Positions 8,850 through 19,439 of a DNA stretch of 64,000 nucleotides are shown here, in pieces. The stretch is taken from contig NZ_NRSD01000006.1 in NCBI RefSeq assembly GCF_016583985.1, positions 62,001 through 126,000 on the forward strand, written 5' to 3'. The notes under the pieces were generated by a model. That model worked only from the letters and a program-made list of their open reading frames with translations, made no database searches and was not told the origin of the DNA. The position numbers and the translations under genes are program-made. The number at the start of each line of letters is the position of its first letter. Position 1 is the stretch's first letter. Origin of the DNA: Thiocapsa imhoffii. Lineage in GTDB: Bacteria; Pseudomonadota; Gammaproteobacteria; Chromatiales; Chromatiaceae.

Positions 8850-9377
8850 TCAGGGCGTCCGGTCGTGAGCGTGGGCGCGATCAGGGGAGGCCGACGGCCT
8901 TGATTGACGCCACTGCGGCTGATGCACGACTCCGCGTGCCGGCCGTGGGCGGGAAAAGGGAAAGGGGGCTCGTTCATCGACGCAGGTGAGGTAGCCCGCC
9001 AGGTCGCCCATGTAAGCGCTCAAACCCTCATTGAACCGTCGTAACAGCGCAATCGGTCGACCGCTAACCAGGATCGCGAGATATTGCAGCAGCGCGATGG
9101 CGAAGATCGTGTAGTTCAGGACCTCGAACCACAACACGAAACCCAGCATGGTCACCCCCCGGACCAGTGTGCGGCCGATCCGCGTCCAGGGGTTGGGGAC
9201 ATCCGCGAACCGATAGCTGTAGGGATCTGGATCGCTCCGCACACCCACGGGGGGCACCTCGGCAGCGGACGTGATGGCGGGATCAGCGAACGACCTTGGC
9301 GCAATCCTCGATTGCACTGCATCCTCCGCGGGCGTCCCGAATTCAGCGTGATGACCTTGGCGATTGGGTTGACTCAT
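8850..9377 (-). CDS. DUF4389 domain membrane protein
   Basis: A 175-residue protein. Residues 1-55 are polar and probably cytoplasmic; a DUF4389-type core (about 60-140) contains two hydrophobic segments around GVTMLGFVLWFEVLNYTIFAIALLQYL-type sequence and the conserved RFNEGLSAYMGDLAGYLT. The family normally ends soon after a motif like ERPFPF; here ERAPFPF is followed by a basic tail of about 35 residues rich in Arg, Pro and His, which looks unconserved. ATG at 9377 follows GAAGAAACC. Function unknown; the tRNA gene lies downstream on the same strand. Confidence 0.75.
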   Translation of the reverse strand: MSQPNRQGHHAEFGTPAEDAVQSRIAPRSFADPAITSAAEVPPVGVRSDPDPYSYRFADVPNPWTRIGRTLVRGVTMLGFVLWFEVLNYTIFAIALLQYLAILVSGRPIALLRRFNEGLSAYMGDLAGYLTCVDERAPFPFSRPRPARGVVHQPQWRQSRPSASPDRAHAHDRTP

Positions 9378-9656
9378 GGTTTCTTCAGACCAGTCCGATG
9401 GTAGGGTGATGACATGCTGTCGTGAACAAATGAAACTCCAGGAACGAGACCGGAATCGAGAAGGGTCTTGCATCAGGGGACAGATGAGAATCCGGGCAGT
9501 TCCATCTTCATTCGCTCACGACCCCAAGGAAGAGATCGCGGCCCCTCTCGTTGGAGGCTGGATCGACGACCAGCCCATGGATGAAGTGAAACACCAAGCC
9601 CAGTCCTGCTCGATCGACCGCCTCGGCGGATCCGCGACCCTGACGTGCGAGGTGTG

Positions 9657-11642
9657 CTAGGGCGTGCGCACCGCCACGCTGGTCGCCCCGACCGTTGCCC
9701 CACTGGCAGCGAAACGCAGGAACAGCCGGTTGCGCGCCGGATCAAAGGGCACGGCACGACCCGTCCCCGTCACCACCACCGTGAAGGTCAGCGACTGACC
9801 AGCCGCTGCCGAACGCGTCAGGGCCGTACCACACTCTACGAAACCGCCACGGGCATCCGTCTCGCAGACTTGTAACCGCAGCGGCAGGCCGGCACCGCCA
9901 TCATCCGCGGTGATTCGGACCGTCCCCGTCCGCCCGATGTTGACCGCCGCCGCCGCAAAGGCAGCCGTGCCGCTCTGACTGGGCAGGCGCACCACGCCAT
10001 CGCCGCTCGGGGTCACCCCAATCGCCAACAGGTCCACCGGCGCCGCGCTCGTCGCCGTCAGCAAAAAGGTATTCAGACCCCGCTGCGAGGCGGCCGGCGC
10101 GGTGTTGGCACAGTCGAAGACCAACGCCAGATCCCGGCCTGAAAACGCCGCGCGCGGAATCACCGCAAAGTAGAATCCCTGGGTCGCCCCCGGGGCGATG
10201 TCCACCGGCGTGTTCGCCTGCCCCACCAACTCGTTCGCCGCGTTGGTGGTCTGATACAAGAACCCCGCGTTCACCCCGCCCGGCAACGCCAACGAACAAC
10301 TCCGCGCCGTCTCGCCACCCGTGTTGATGACACTCGCAAAGGCGGTCGCCGGCTGATTCACCGCCACCGCCCGTGCCGAGGGTAAGACCGCGGCGTTCAA
10401 GACCTGTCGCGGACTGGGTTCAGCCCCCACGATCGCCCGTGGTCCGGGGCGTCCGCTCTGTGTTCCGTCACCCAGTTGACCTTCCTCGTTGTTGCCCCAA
10501 CTCCACAAACTGCCATCATCGCGGATCGCAAGGCTATGATTCGTCCCAGCGGCCATGGCCACGACCCGATCGAGGATCGACACGGGTCCGGGTCGATGCG
10601 TCACCGAGCCATCCCCGAGTTCGCCGTGTTGATTGCTACCCCACGCCCAGAGGGCGCCCTGACGCGTTAAGGCGAGGCTGTGTCCGGACCCTGCCGATAA
10701 GGCGACGAACTCAGTCGTTGGGCGTGACTGCTTTGGCGTCAGCGTTGGTGCCATTGACACCGAGCCATTCCCCAGTTGTCCCCAAAAATTCGCGCCCCAC
10801 GCCCAGAGGCTGCCATCGTTGCGTAAGGCGAGGCTGTGGCTTTCCCCTGCCGCGACCGCGACCGTCCCGGTGAGCACCTGAGTCGGTCTCGCTCTGCGGT
10901 TGGTGGTGCCGTCTCCGACCTGACCGCTCCCGTTCTCACCCCAAGCCCAGAGTCGCCCATCGGCCGTCACGGCCAGGGCGTGCATCGATCCGGCCGAGAT
11001 CGCGACCACGTCATCAAGGATTCGCACCGGACGCAGTTGATCGCTGGTGGTGCCATCGCCCAGTTGGCCCGCGGCATTCCAGCCCCATGCCCAGAGCGTC
11101 CCATCGCCTTTGAGCGCAAAACTGCTCCAGCCCATCGCCTGGACGGCAATGACATCCGTCAGGGGAATCCGCACGGCCCGCGTGCGATCCGTGCGCGTCC
11201 CGTCACCCAACTGACCGGACTCGTTCTTGCCCCAGGCCCAAACGGCACCATCTCGGTTCAGGCCGAGACTGTGCGCCGTTCCGGTGGCAACGGCCATCAG
11301 GCCACTGCCGACCGCGGTAGGCGATAAGCGGTCCTGCGTCGTCCCATCACCGAGCTGTCCCCAATAGTTCAAGCCCCAGGCCCAGAGTCGGCCGTCACTG
11401 CCCACGAACAGGCTGTGCTCGTCCGCATCGAGTCGTTGCATCGTGGCGGCCAGAGCCGGACTTGCCACGGTTGGCATGGCCGCCGCCTCCGGGAACCAGC
11501 CCCCACCCCACCCGCCAAGCCCCCAACTCAAGCCGCCGAGCAGCAGCAGGCCACGCAGAGTCTTGATGCGCTTGGTCAGACGACGGAGGGGGTGGGGATA
11601 GGCCATGTTTCGGACTCGTTTCGAACTGACTGAACCGCTCAC
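9657..11642 (-). CDS. Secreted RCC1-repeat beta-propeller protein
   Basis: A 661-residue exported protein. An N-terminal basic stretch and a Leu/Gly/Trp-rich hydrophobic segment (residues 26-55) act as signal peptide or anchor. Seven RCC1 repeats follow (about residues 70-400), each with a core like [19 protein letters not shown] and a spacer of about 50 residues; seven blades close one propeller. The C-terminal 250 residues resemble Ig-like or CARDB-like beta domains containing paired Cys. The GTG start at 11642 has a good GGAGGT upstream; an ATG at 11606 is the alternative. Bacterial secreted RCC1 proteins are mostly uncharacterised; adhesion or polysaccharide binding is inference from its Wzz neighbour. 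Confidence 0.85.
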   Translation of the reverse strand: MSGSVSSKRVRNMAYPHPLRRLTKRIKTLRGLLLLGGLSWGLGGWGGGWFPEAAAMPTVASPALAATMQRLDADEHSLFVGSDGRLWAWGLNYWGQLGDGTTQDRLSPTAVGSGLMAVATGTAHSLGLNRDGAVWAWGKNESGQLGDGTRTDRTRAVRIPLTDVIAVQAMGWSSFALKGDGTLWAWGWNAAGQLGDGTTSDQLRPVRILDDVVAISAGSMHALAVTADGRLWAWGENGSGQVGDGTTNRRARPTQVLTGTVAVAAGESHSLALRNDGSLWAWGANFWGQLGNGSVSMAPTLTPKQSRPTTEFVALSAGSGHSLALTRQGALWAWGSNQHGELGDGSVTHRPGPVSILDRVVAMAAGTNHSLAIRDDGSLWSWGNNEEGQLGDGTQSGRPGPRAIVGAEPSPRQVLNAAVLPSARAVAVNQPATAFASVINTGGETARSCSLALPGGVNAGFLYQTTNAANELVGQANTPVDIAPGATQGFYFAVIPRAAFSGRDLALVFDCANTAPAASQRGLNTFLLTATSAAPVDLLAIGVTPSGDGVVRLPSQSGTAAFAAAAVNIGRTGTVRITADDGGAGLPLRLQVCETDARGGFVECGTALTRSAAAGQSLTFTVVVTGTGRAVPFDPARNRLFLRFAASGATVGATSVAVRTP

Positions 11643-11735
11643 CGGACCACCTCCGGCTGATGCTGAAAGGATCCCATATCGCGCGCGAATAGGCGAAACA
11701 GAGACCCAAAAAACCTGGATGATCGGCTTGTTTCG

Positions 11736-11829
11736 GGTTGGTCAGTGGTCGCGGGAGTCTCGGCGGCAAGGATGCCGCCGTGAAGCCTCCAAGGATGGAT
11801 TCACGGCGCCCCCGCGACCGTTGACCGAC
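11736..11829. repeat. Nested palindromic element (REP-like candidate)
   Basis: Outer arms at about 11736-11754 and 11811-11829 are near-perfect complements (core GTCGCGGG against CCCGCGAC). Inside, GGCGGCA at 11762-11768 pairs with TGCCGCC at 11773-11779, or alternatively CGCCGTGAA at 11776-11784 pairs with TTCACGGCG at 11800-11808. The mutually exclusive stems suggest an intergenic palindromic repeat family or a structured RNA. Only one copy is in the window. Confidence 0.5.
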
Positions 11830-11932
11830 CCGCAACTGAAACCGAACCTCATTCGTGATCTGGTCGAGCAAACCCACCGCCGCGGCCACGACCCACGGCG
11901 GGCCCGCTCCGCCCACCTGACCCAGCGCTGGA

Positions 11933-13711
11933 TCAGGTGGGAAATTGCGCCAATGAGGTCAGCGAATCGAGGACCTGGAACCACAAGACGTCCAGCGGGC
12001 GCACAAAGGTATCGACCGCGATGGCCGCGCCGGCAATCGTCGCGAACGCGACCACCCCATAGGCGATCCGTCGGTACCGCGTTTGGCGCCGATCCGCATC
12101 CGTGCGAATAACGGGCATGATCGCCAGCGGCGGCGCGCCGGTGATCTCCTTGACCACCTGAATCGAATAGACCCCGTCGTCCAAGGCTTCGCGGACCCCC
12201 AAAACCCCTGCGCCCGTCCCAACGGCGACCACAAAACCGACCAAGGCCAACAACTTGCGATTCGGGCTATAGGGCTGTTCGGGAACGAGCGGCGGCTCGA
12301 TCAAGGTGAACCGTTCCCCTTTCCGCTCACTTTCGAGCGATTCAGCCAATGCGGCCTCGAGATGCCGTCTGCGGACCTGGGCATACCGCTCGAGCGCCCC
12401 CTCATGGTCGCGCGTGATCAAACGATACTCACGTTCAACCTTCGGGGCCTCGGAGATGCGCGTTTCCAGATCAATCAGACGTGCTTCCAAGTCGGCTCGG
12501 GTCTGTCTGAGCGAATTGATCTTCGACTGATTGGCGTTCCATTGTGCCTGCAATTGGATGAACGCAGGGTTGTCCGCGTCACCGACTCCGATCGTCATTT
12601 CCAAGGGTTCGAAACCAGCCCCGGCATTCGCCGCGATCCGGGCCCGGGTCTCGGTGATCTGCCGCTCCAGCGAGGTCACATCCGGGTGTTCACTGGAGTA
12701 ACGGGACCGGAGCCGCGCCAGCTCATTCTGCTGTTCGGTCAGGAGGCGGCGAATGTCGCGATCATCACGCCGCCCAACCTCCTGACGCAGCAGATCGATT
12801 TCCCGCTCGATCGCGAGTCGGTCGGGATGCACACTCGAATAGCGTGAGCTGTAGGTCAAGAACTCCGTTTCCAGCATGCGCAAACGATCCGCCGGACTCA
12901 GGATGCGTTCGCCCGTCGAGCTGTACATTGCACTGTAAGGGTTGACCTTCGTCAATTCAGACTGAAGGAACACCTGATTCGTCTCGAGCGAGCGTAATTC
13001 CTGATCGATCTGTCGGATGCTGTCATCGGTTCGTTGCAGGAGCTGCAAATTCACCTGCATCATTTCCGGCACCGAGTCGCCATGCTCTTCTTTGAAGAGC
13101 GCCAGCCGCGCCTCGAGTTCGCTGACCTGCTCGGCAAGTTTCAGTGACTCCTGCTCGAGGAAGCGGGAGGCCTCCTCGGCCGTGCGCCGACGTTCCCGGA
13201 TGTTCTCATCCAAGAACAACGACACGATGTCGTTGGCGACCCGTTGCGCCATCACCGGCGATTGGGAGCTGTAGGCGACGGAGAAGGCGATCGTAGCCGA
13301 GCCCGCGCGGCCACTCTGCGGATCGACGACATCCGCGCTGATCATCTTGATCTCGATATCCCGGCGGATTCGCTCCACCGCGCTCGCGATACCGCGATCG
13401 ACCCGCAACTCCGGGTAGAGGTCATGGCGTTCGATGATCTGGCGCAGGTTCGCCGTCGTCATGACGCGCTGACGAATCACCTGAACACGCTGGTCTGCGT
13501 AGCTCGTGACGGTCGAGCGAACCAAGTCGACGGGGATCTCTTGCTGTTCGATCAAGATGATCGCGCTCGACTGATACTTCGTTGGCAATTTCACCACCAC
13601 CGTGATGGCCAGGATGAAGACCAGCACGACGGGGATGAGGAACTGCCACTTGCGGCGGATCAAGGTCGCGACATAGTCGCTGAGATCCACGGTATTGTTT
13701 TCGATTTGCAC
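11933..13711 (-). CDS. Wzz/GumC-type polysaccharide co-polymerase
   Basis: Inner-membrane protein of about 592 residues that sets chain length or helps export of a surface polysaccharide. The layout is an N-terminal Wzz domain with a membrane helix at residues 24-45, a long periplasmic coiled-coil region (about 130-420) with EQESLKLAEQVSELEARL-type heptads, the GNVR/GumC-like region ending in PPLVPEQPYSPNRK, a second helix, and a third helix near the C-terminus. There is no Walker A, so no fused tyrosine kinase. Start is probably GTG at 13711 (VQIENNTVDLSDYV); a TTG at 13738 is possible. No glycosyltransferases are in the window. Confidence 0.85.
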   Translation of the reverse strand: MQIENNTVDLSDYVATLIRRKWQFLIPVVLVFILAITVVVKLPTKYQSSAIILIEQQEIPVDLVRSTVTSYADQRVQVIRQRVMTTANLRQIIERHDLYPELRVDRGIASAVERIRRDIEIKMISADVVDPQSGRAGSATIAFSVAYSSQSPVMAQRVANDIVSLFLDENIRERRRTAEEASRFLEQESLKLAEQVSELEARLALFKEEHGDSVPEMMQVNLQLLQRTDDSIRQIDQELRSLETNQVFLQSELTKVNPYSAMYSSTGERILSPADRLRMLETEFLTYSSRYSSVHPDRLAIEREIDLLRQEVGRRDDRDIRRLLTEQQNELARLRSRYSSEHPDVTSLERQITETRARIAANAGAGFEPLEMTIGVGDADNPAFIQLQAQWNANQSKINSLRQTRADLEARLIDLETRISEAPKVEREYRLITRDHEGALERYAQVRRRHLEAALAESLESERKGERFTLIEPPLVPEQPYSPNRKLLALVGFVVAVGTGAGVLGVREALDDGVYSIQVVKEITGAPPLAIMPVIRTDADRRQTRYRRIAYGVVAFATIAGAAIAVDTFVRPLDVLWFQVLDSLTSLAQFPT

Positions 13712-13874
13712 CCTGCGTGACCTCTCAATCCCCACCAACCCGACTGAACCGCATCCACCCGGGCATCCCCGTGATCATCGCGCCAGCCTGATGCGCACCA
13801 CATGACTGTTCGACACATGAAGTCGAGCAAGCGTTCGCGCACACTGGCCTGGTCGTGGCTGAGAACTGAAGAGG

Positions 13875-13900
13875 CGGGGCGCCGGGCTGGTCGCGCCCCG
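13875..13900 (-). terminator. Hairpin downstream of serS
   Basis: An eight-base perfect stem (13875-13882 with 13893-13900; CGGGGCGC and its complement) with a ten-base loop lies 100 bases past the serS stop. On the minus strand the stem is followed by CCTCTTC, a weak pyrimidine tract. It may terminate the serS operon before the polysaccharide gene. The rest of 13712-14002 shows no gene. Confidence 0.4.
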
Positions 13901-14002
13901 TTGCGCTCCGGACGTTCGTCTTACACGAGTTTATCAGCCGCCTCGGCCGATCATGCTGGCCTCCTGTTGTGTCGAGTGTTGAGTGACACCGCGGGGCACA
14001 TG

Positions 14003-15587
<1,585 letters not shown>

Positions 15588-15591
<4 letters not shown>

Positions 15592-15962
15592 AGGCTTCTT
15601 CCCAGTAACACCCCCGCCCAGCAGACCAGGACGCACAACCAGACGCTTAAGACCATGTTCCAGAAGGCCGCGAGCATCGCCCCCTGCTCGAGCAAATTCA
15701 GCGTTTCGATCGAAAAGGTGGAGAAGGTCGTGAAGGCGCCGAGCACGCCGATCAGAATCGCCGAGCGCCACTCCGGGGCGAGATTGAAGCGCTCCAGGAA
15801 GAGCACGAACAACAAGCCCATCAGGAACGAGCCGAGCACGTTCACCGCCAGCGTCCCCCACGGAAACCCACGGCCCAGCACGGCATAGACCGCATTCGAC
15901 ATTCCATAGCGGGCAAGCGCTCCGAGTGCGCCTCCAGCGGCGATGACGATGATCTGCAACAT
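15588..15962 (-). CDS. crcB: Fluoride ion channel CrcB/Fluc
   Basis: Dual-topology dimeric fluoride channel that protects the cytoplasm from fluoride. The 124-residue protein has four transmembrane helices. Diagnostic motifs are GGALGALARYG in helix 1, NVLGSFLMG with the pore Asn in helix 2, and GVLGAFTTFSTFSIE in helix 3, which holds the central Na+ site and the Phe box. No fluoride riboswitch consensus was recognised in the 57 bases before it. It is followed by DUF190 and serS. Confidence 0.95.
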
Positions 15963-16019
15963 GCGCCCTCCTTCCGCGGGGTCGGGATCAGTCCGGACCG
16001 CTCCCGTCCGGCGCGAGAC

Positions 16020-16601
16020 TCAGGACTTCAGTAGGGCCATGCTGAAGTCGCTGGCCAGGTAGCCCTCCCGCAGCCGGTGCGTCGCCCCCAGTTCCTCGGC
16101 CAGTCCCATCAGATCCCGCGGTTGTTGAAAATTATAACTGCCCGGTCCGTCCTGACCCTTCAGCAGATTGAAAACGAAGCCCGCGCGCGACGCCGCGAAA
16201 CACTGCCGGATGAAGCGCCAGGTCTCCTCCCGGGTCAGATTGTTCATGGCGCCGCTACAGACATAGTAGTCGGCGACGGGCAAGCGATCGTTCAACACAT
16301 CGCAGCAGCGGATCTCGCAACCGGTGCGCCGCCGCGCCACCTCGACCATGGGCTCCATCAGGTCCAATCCAAGGTAGTGCCCGGGCTCATCGGCGCGGCG
16401 TGCGAGGAAGCGATGGAAGTCGCCAAAACCACAGCCGGCATCCACCAACCGCAGCGTCGAGAGATCCTCCGGGAGCAGTCCGCGAAGGATTTCGAAGCGT
16501 AATGCCTGGGTTTGACTGGACTGCCATTGCACGCCTTTCGCGGTCTCGCCGTGCGAGGCCAGTGAGTCCAGGTAGAAGCGTGCCGTGTCGAGTCTCGGCA
16601 T
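16020..16601 (-). CDS. Class I SAM-dependent methyltransferase
   Basis: A 193-residue Rossmann-fold methyltransferase. The SAM-binding motif I is LRLVDAGCGFGDFHRFLA (residues about 50-67), followed by YLGLDLMEPMVEVAR and a motif IV-like region YYVCSGAMNNLT. The C-terminal part, FNLLKGQDGPGSYNFQQP, suggests a distinct acceptor pocket, but the substrate cannot be named. It lies 30 bases downstream of csoS1D and upstream of crcB on the same strand, so it may be cotranscribed with the shell protein. Confidence 0.8.
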   Translation of the reverse strand: MPRLDTARFYLDSLASHGETAKGVQWQSSQTQALRFEILRGLLPEDLSTLRLVDAGCGFGDFHRFLARRADEPGHYLGLDLMEPMVEVARRRTGCEIRCCDVLNDRLPVADYYVCSGAMNNLTREETWRFIRQCFAASRAGFVFNLLKGQDGPGSYNFQQPRDLMGLAEELGATHRLREGYLASDFSMALLKS

Positions 16602-16631
16602 GGTTGTCTGCCCCCGCTGAGTCGAGGTGGA

Positions 16632-17246
16632 TCAGATCCGCGAAAGGCTATGGATGGCCGAGATCGCCGCGTCTCCCGCCGCATCGATGTCGGCCTCGCG
16701 CCCGGCCAGGGTGAGACGACCGAAGGCGCCAACGGCACGCACATCGATCAGGGTGACACTGGCCGCCTTCTCCGCCTCGTTCGCGGCATAGACGATGTAG
16801 CCGGCCGGCTCGGTTTCGAGAAAGAACATGCTCTGGCCGGGCAGAATCATGGAGCCGCGGCGATCCTGGCGGTTGATGAGCACCGCATGATCCGGCGTGA
16901 TCGAGCGGATCGTCTCCTTCCAGGCGATGCGGCAGGCCTTGCGCGCGCTCTCGGTGGCATGCAAGGCATTGAGCACGGCGCGACCGGCATCCATCACATC
17001 GCTCTGATCCCGATGATGGATGACCATGGAGCCGAAGGCACGCTCGACCACCTGTTGTCCGAGATGGACACGGGTCGATTTCAATGCGATATCGGTCAAG
17101 CGGTGAACGGCCATCCCAGGCGCGACCTCGAGCCAGAGACAGGCGTCGCCCGGGACCGGCAAGAACCCTTGGGAGACGGTGCCGAGATACTCAGCCAACT
17201 GCGGCTGCAGCGAATCAATGAAGACGTAGGTCCGAAGCTCGATCAT
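16632..17246 (-). CDS. csoS1D: Carboxysome shell protein CsoS1D (tandem BMC domain)
   Basis: A 204-residue tandem bacterial-microcompartment protein. CsoS1D trimers stack into hexagonal pseudohexamers with a large gated pore and sit in the alpha-carboxysome facet, where they may pass RuBP and 3-PGA. The sequence follows cyanobacterial CsoS1D closely: [61 protein letters not shown] and [17 protein letters not shown]. The first BMC repeat covers about 1-105, the second 106-204. Compared with Prochlorococcus it lacks the N-terminal extension. ATG at 17246 is preceded by a weak AGAGTC. Remarkably, it is about 16 kb from the cbb/cso operon. Confidence 0.93.
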   Translation of the reverse strand: MIELRTYVFIDSLQPQLAEYLGTVSQGFLPVPGDACLWLEVAPGMAVHRLTDIALKSTRVHLGQQVVERAFGSMVIHHRDQSDVMDAGRAVLNALHATESARKACRIAWKETIRSITPDHAVLINRQDRRGSMILPGQSMFFLETEPAGYIVYAANEAEKAASVTLIDVRAVGAFGRLTLAGREADIDAAGDAAISAIHSLSRI

Positions 17247-17256
17247 GGAGACTCTT

Positions 17257-17979
17257 TTATTCGTCGAATGGGGTCGGCCCGCGATGACGCGCGCGCGCCA
17301 GGTCAGTCTCGGGCGATGGGTCCAGCGAATCACTGGAGGCCGCGGCACAGAGCGACGCCACGGCACAGAGCCCACAGCGCGGGCGCTGACGACAAACCGT
17401 CTTTCCCTGGGACACGATGAGCGCATGGTACTCCTTGAACAGGTCAACGTCAGGCCCGAGCGCCTGTTCGAAGGCATGACGAATCGACTCGTAGCCCGGT
17501 TTGCCCGGCAACAGACCAAGACGCGAGAACAGGCGTCGGGTGTAGGCATCGACGACGAACACCGGACGGTCGAAGGCATAGAGCAGGATGTCGTCAGCGG
17601 TTTCGGGGCCGATTCCCTTCACGGCTAGGAGCCAGGTTCGGAGGCTGTGGGTGTCACGCGCGGCGAGCGCCGAGAAACCTCCCCCGGCCTCATAGGCGGA
17701 ACAAAAGGCGCGCACGCGCATGGTCTTCAGATGGTAATAGCCCGAGGGGCGCAGCGCCTCGGCCAGTTCCGGCTCGGCCAGCGCGAGGATCGCCGCCGCG
17801 GTCAGTGGCACGCGCGCACGCAAGCGGGTCAAGGCCCGCTCCACGTTCGTCCAAGCCGTGTTTTGCGTCAGGATCGCGCCGATCATGACCTCGAAGGCCG
17901 ACTCGGCCGGCCACCACTGTTGCGGACCGAAGTGCGCGAGCAGCCGGGCATGGATCGCCCGCAGGGCCAGTTGTTCCAT
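17257..17979 (-). CDS. Endonuclease III-like HhH-GPD DNA glycosylase with 4Fe-4S cluster
   Basis: A 240-residue base-excision-repair-type protein. Helix-hairpin-helix and catalytic region: [29 protein letters not shown], where the Asp after VV is the conserved catalytic aspartate. The position of the glycosylase-lyase lysine (normally in the HhH, LPGVGxKTA) reads GIGPETA, so the Lys is replaced by Glu; a monofunctional glycosylase is likely, as in the MIG/AlkA-like branch. A C-x6-C-x2-C-x5-C cluster motif ([16 protein letters not shown]) binds 4Fe-4S. csoS1D begins ten bases downstream and the GlgC-like gene ends 12 bases upstream. Confidence 0.85.
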   Translation of the reverse strand: MEQLALRAIHARLLAHFGPQQWWPAESAFEVMIGAILTQNTAWTNVERALTRLRARVPLTAAAILALAEPELAEALRPSGYYHLKTMRVRAFCSAYEAGGGFSALAARDTHSLRTWLLAVKGIGPETADDILLYAFDRPVFVVDAYTRRLFSRLGLLPGKPGYESIRHAFEQALGPDVDLFKEYHALIVSQGKTVCRQRPRCGLCAVASLCAAASSDSLDPSPETDLARARHRGPTPFDE

Positions 17980-17991
17980 GCGGATGGACGC

Positions 17992-19278
17992 TCAGCCGCT
18001 CGCCTGCTGATCGATCTTGGTGACCACCACCACTCCCTGCGGGGAGACGCAGAAGCGCTCCCGATCCGCCTTGAGGTCGAATCCGATCCGCATCCCGCGC
18101 GGAATCTCAACGCCCTTCTCCACGATACAGTTGCGCAGGTGCGCACCCTCGCCGACGACTACGCCGGTGAAGAGGATCGAGGCCTCGACGATCGCGCCAT
18201 CATTGACCCGCACCCGGGGGAACAGGATGGAATGATTCACCCCGCCCCCGCTGATCACGGTGCCGGCCGCCAGCATGGAGTTCACGAAGATCCCCTCGTT
18301 CCCGCTGCGCGTGCCCGGCACTGTCCGTGCCGGGGGATACTGGCCCTGATGGGTGTGGATGGTCCACTCGGCTTGGTAGAGATCGAGCGGCGGCTCGGCG
18401 CGCAACAGGCCCATGTTCGCCTGGTAGTAGGCATCGACAGAGGCGAGATCACACCAATAGCGATCGGGCGTCACCCGGCCACGCGCTTGTCCGAAACGAT
18501 AGGCCTGGACCTGATGGAGACTGGTCAGCGGGGCCACGACGTCGAGTGCCAGATCGGTATCGGGAAGCGTCCCGCCAGCGGCTTGACGGCGCTGATCGTA
18601 GCGCGTCATCTCCTCGATCAGAAAACGCCGATCGAAGACGAAAACGCCCATGGTCTCGAACTGTTCGGGCTGCTCGTCGTCCTCCAGATCCATCTCCGCG
18701 CGCACGCCGAAGCGGCTTCCGGAACCGCCCGGATCGCCGACCGGGGGCCTGAATCCAAGAATATGCTCCCGCTCACCCAGCTCGACGCCGGCCTGGGTGC
18801 CAGAGCCGGCTCCCCGCACGGCCCGCACGGCCACGGTGACCGCGGCCCCACTGTCGGCATGCGCCTGGACCAGCTCGGCGTAATCCATGCGATAGACCAC
18901 CCCACCATCCAAGATCAGGATGCGTTCGGCCTGACTGCGCTCGATCAGATAGCGGTTCTGCCGGATCGCATCGAAGGGTCCGGCATACCAGTCCTGGCTC
19001 TCGCGCATCTGCGGCGGCACCGGCGTGATGAACTCGCGCAGCTCGGGGTTGAAGATCGACCACCCGTCGCGCAGGTGTTTATGGAGTGAATGGCTTTTGT
19101 ACTGCGTCAGGACAAGAACCTGCCGCAGACCCGAGTGCAAACAGTTGGCGAGCGTGAAATCAATGACCCGGTACTTGCCACCGAAAGGCACGGCAGCCTT
19201 CGTACGGTGCTCGGTCAGGGGCGCGGACCCGACGCCGCGATCGATGGCCAGGATGAGGATGAGTGTCTCTTTGGACAT
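17992..19278 (-). CDS. GlgC-like ADP-glucose pyrophosphorylase paralogue, probably catalytically dead
   Basis: A 428-residue homologue of glucose-1-phosphate adenylyltransferase. The fold is intact: KAAVPFGGKYRVIDFTLANCLHSG, TQYKSHSLHKHL, WSIFNPE, WYAGPFDAIRQN, YWCDLASVDAYYQAN, and the C-terminal beta-helix. However the nucleotide loop (normally LAGGRGTRL) reads LAIDRGVGSAPL, the catalytic Asp of GDHIYKMDY is lost (DGGVVYRMDY), and the glucose-1-phosphate Lys of FxEKP is absent (GFRPPV). It therefore probably acts as a regulatory subunit, like GlgD of Firmicutes, rather than an enzyme. ATG at 19278 fits the family N-terminus. First gene of a minus-strand run that includes csoS1D. Confidence 0.85.
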   Translation of the reverse strand: MSKETLILILAIDRGVGSAPLTEHRTKAAVPFGGKYRVIDFTLANCLHSGLRQVLVLTQYKSHSLHKHLRDGWSIFNPELREFITPVPPQMRESQDWYAGPFDAIRQNRYLIERSQAERILILDGGVVYRMDYAELVQAHADSGAAVTVAVRAVRGAGSGTQAGVELGEREHILGFRPPVGDPGGSGSRFGVRAEMDLEDDEQPEQFETMGVFVFDRRFLIEEMTRYDQRRQAAGGTLPDTDLALDVVAPLTSLHQVQAYRFGQARGRVTPDRYWCDLASVDAYYQANMGLLRAEPPLDLYQAEWTIHTHQGQYPPARTVPGTRSGNEGIFVNSMLAAGTVISGGGVNHSILFPRVRVNDGAIVEASILFTGVVVGEGAHLRNCIVEKGVEIPRGMRIGFDLKADRERFCVSPQGVVVVTKIDQQASG

Positions 19279-19439
19279 GGCAACGGATCGAATCAGTCGA
19301 CAGGACCCCGCGTCCCACCGCACAGTCTAGCTGGGAGGACAACGCAAATGCCAGTGGACTCAGCGGGGTTCGCTCCGAGCCACTGCACCAGGTGGCTGCT
19401 TCGGGCCCCGCGCACCAGGAGCGGCCTGCGCGGCCGGGA

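Noticed and set aside
9376..9660. 94-codon plus-strand ORF between the DUF4389 and RCC1 genes
   Set aside because: No ribosome-binding site or homology pattern; it runs antisense into the DUF4389 start and ends at the RCC1 stop.
15900..16019. Fluoride riboswitch before crcB
   Set aside because: The 57-base gap between the methyltransferase stop and crcB start lacks the recognisable fluoride aptamer pattern.
17647..19089. 480-codon plus-strand open frame antisense to the GlgC-like gene
   Set aside because: The minus-strand protein is clearly homologous to GlgC. The antisense product has no recognisable domain and no ribosome-binding site.
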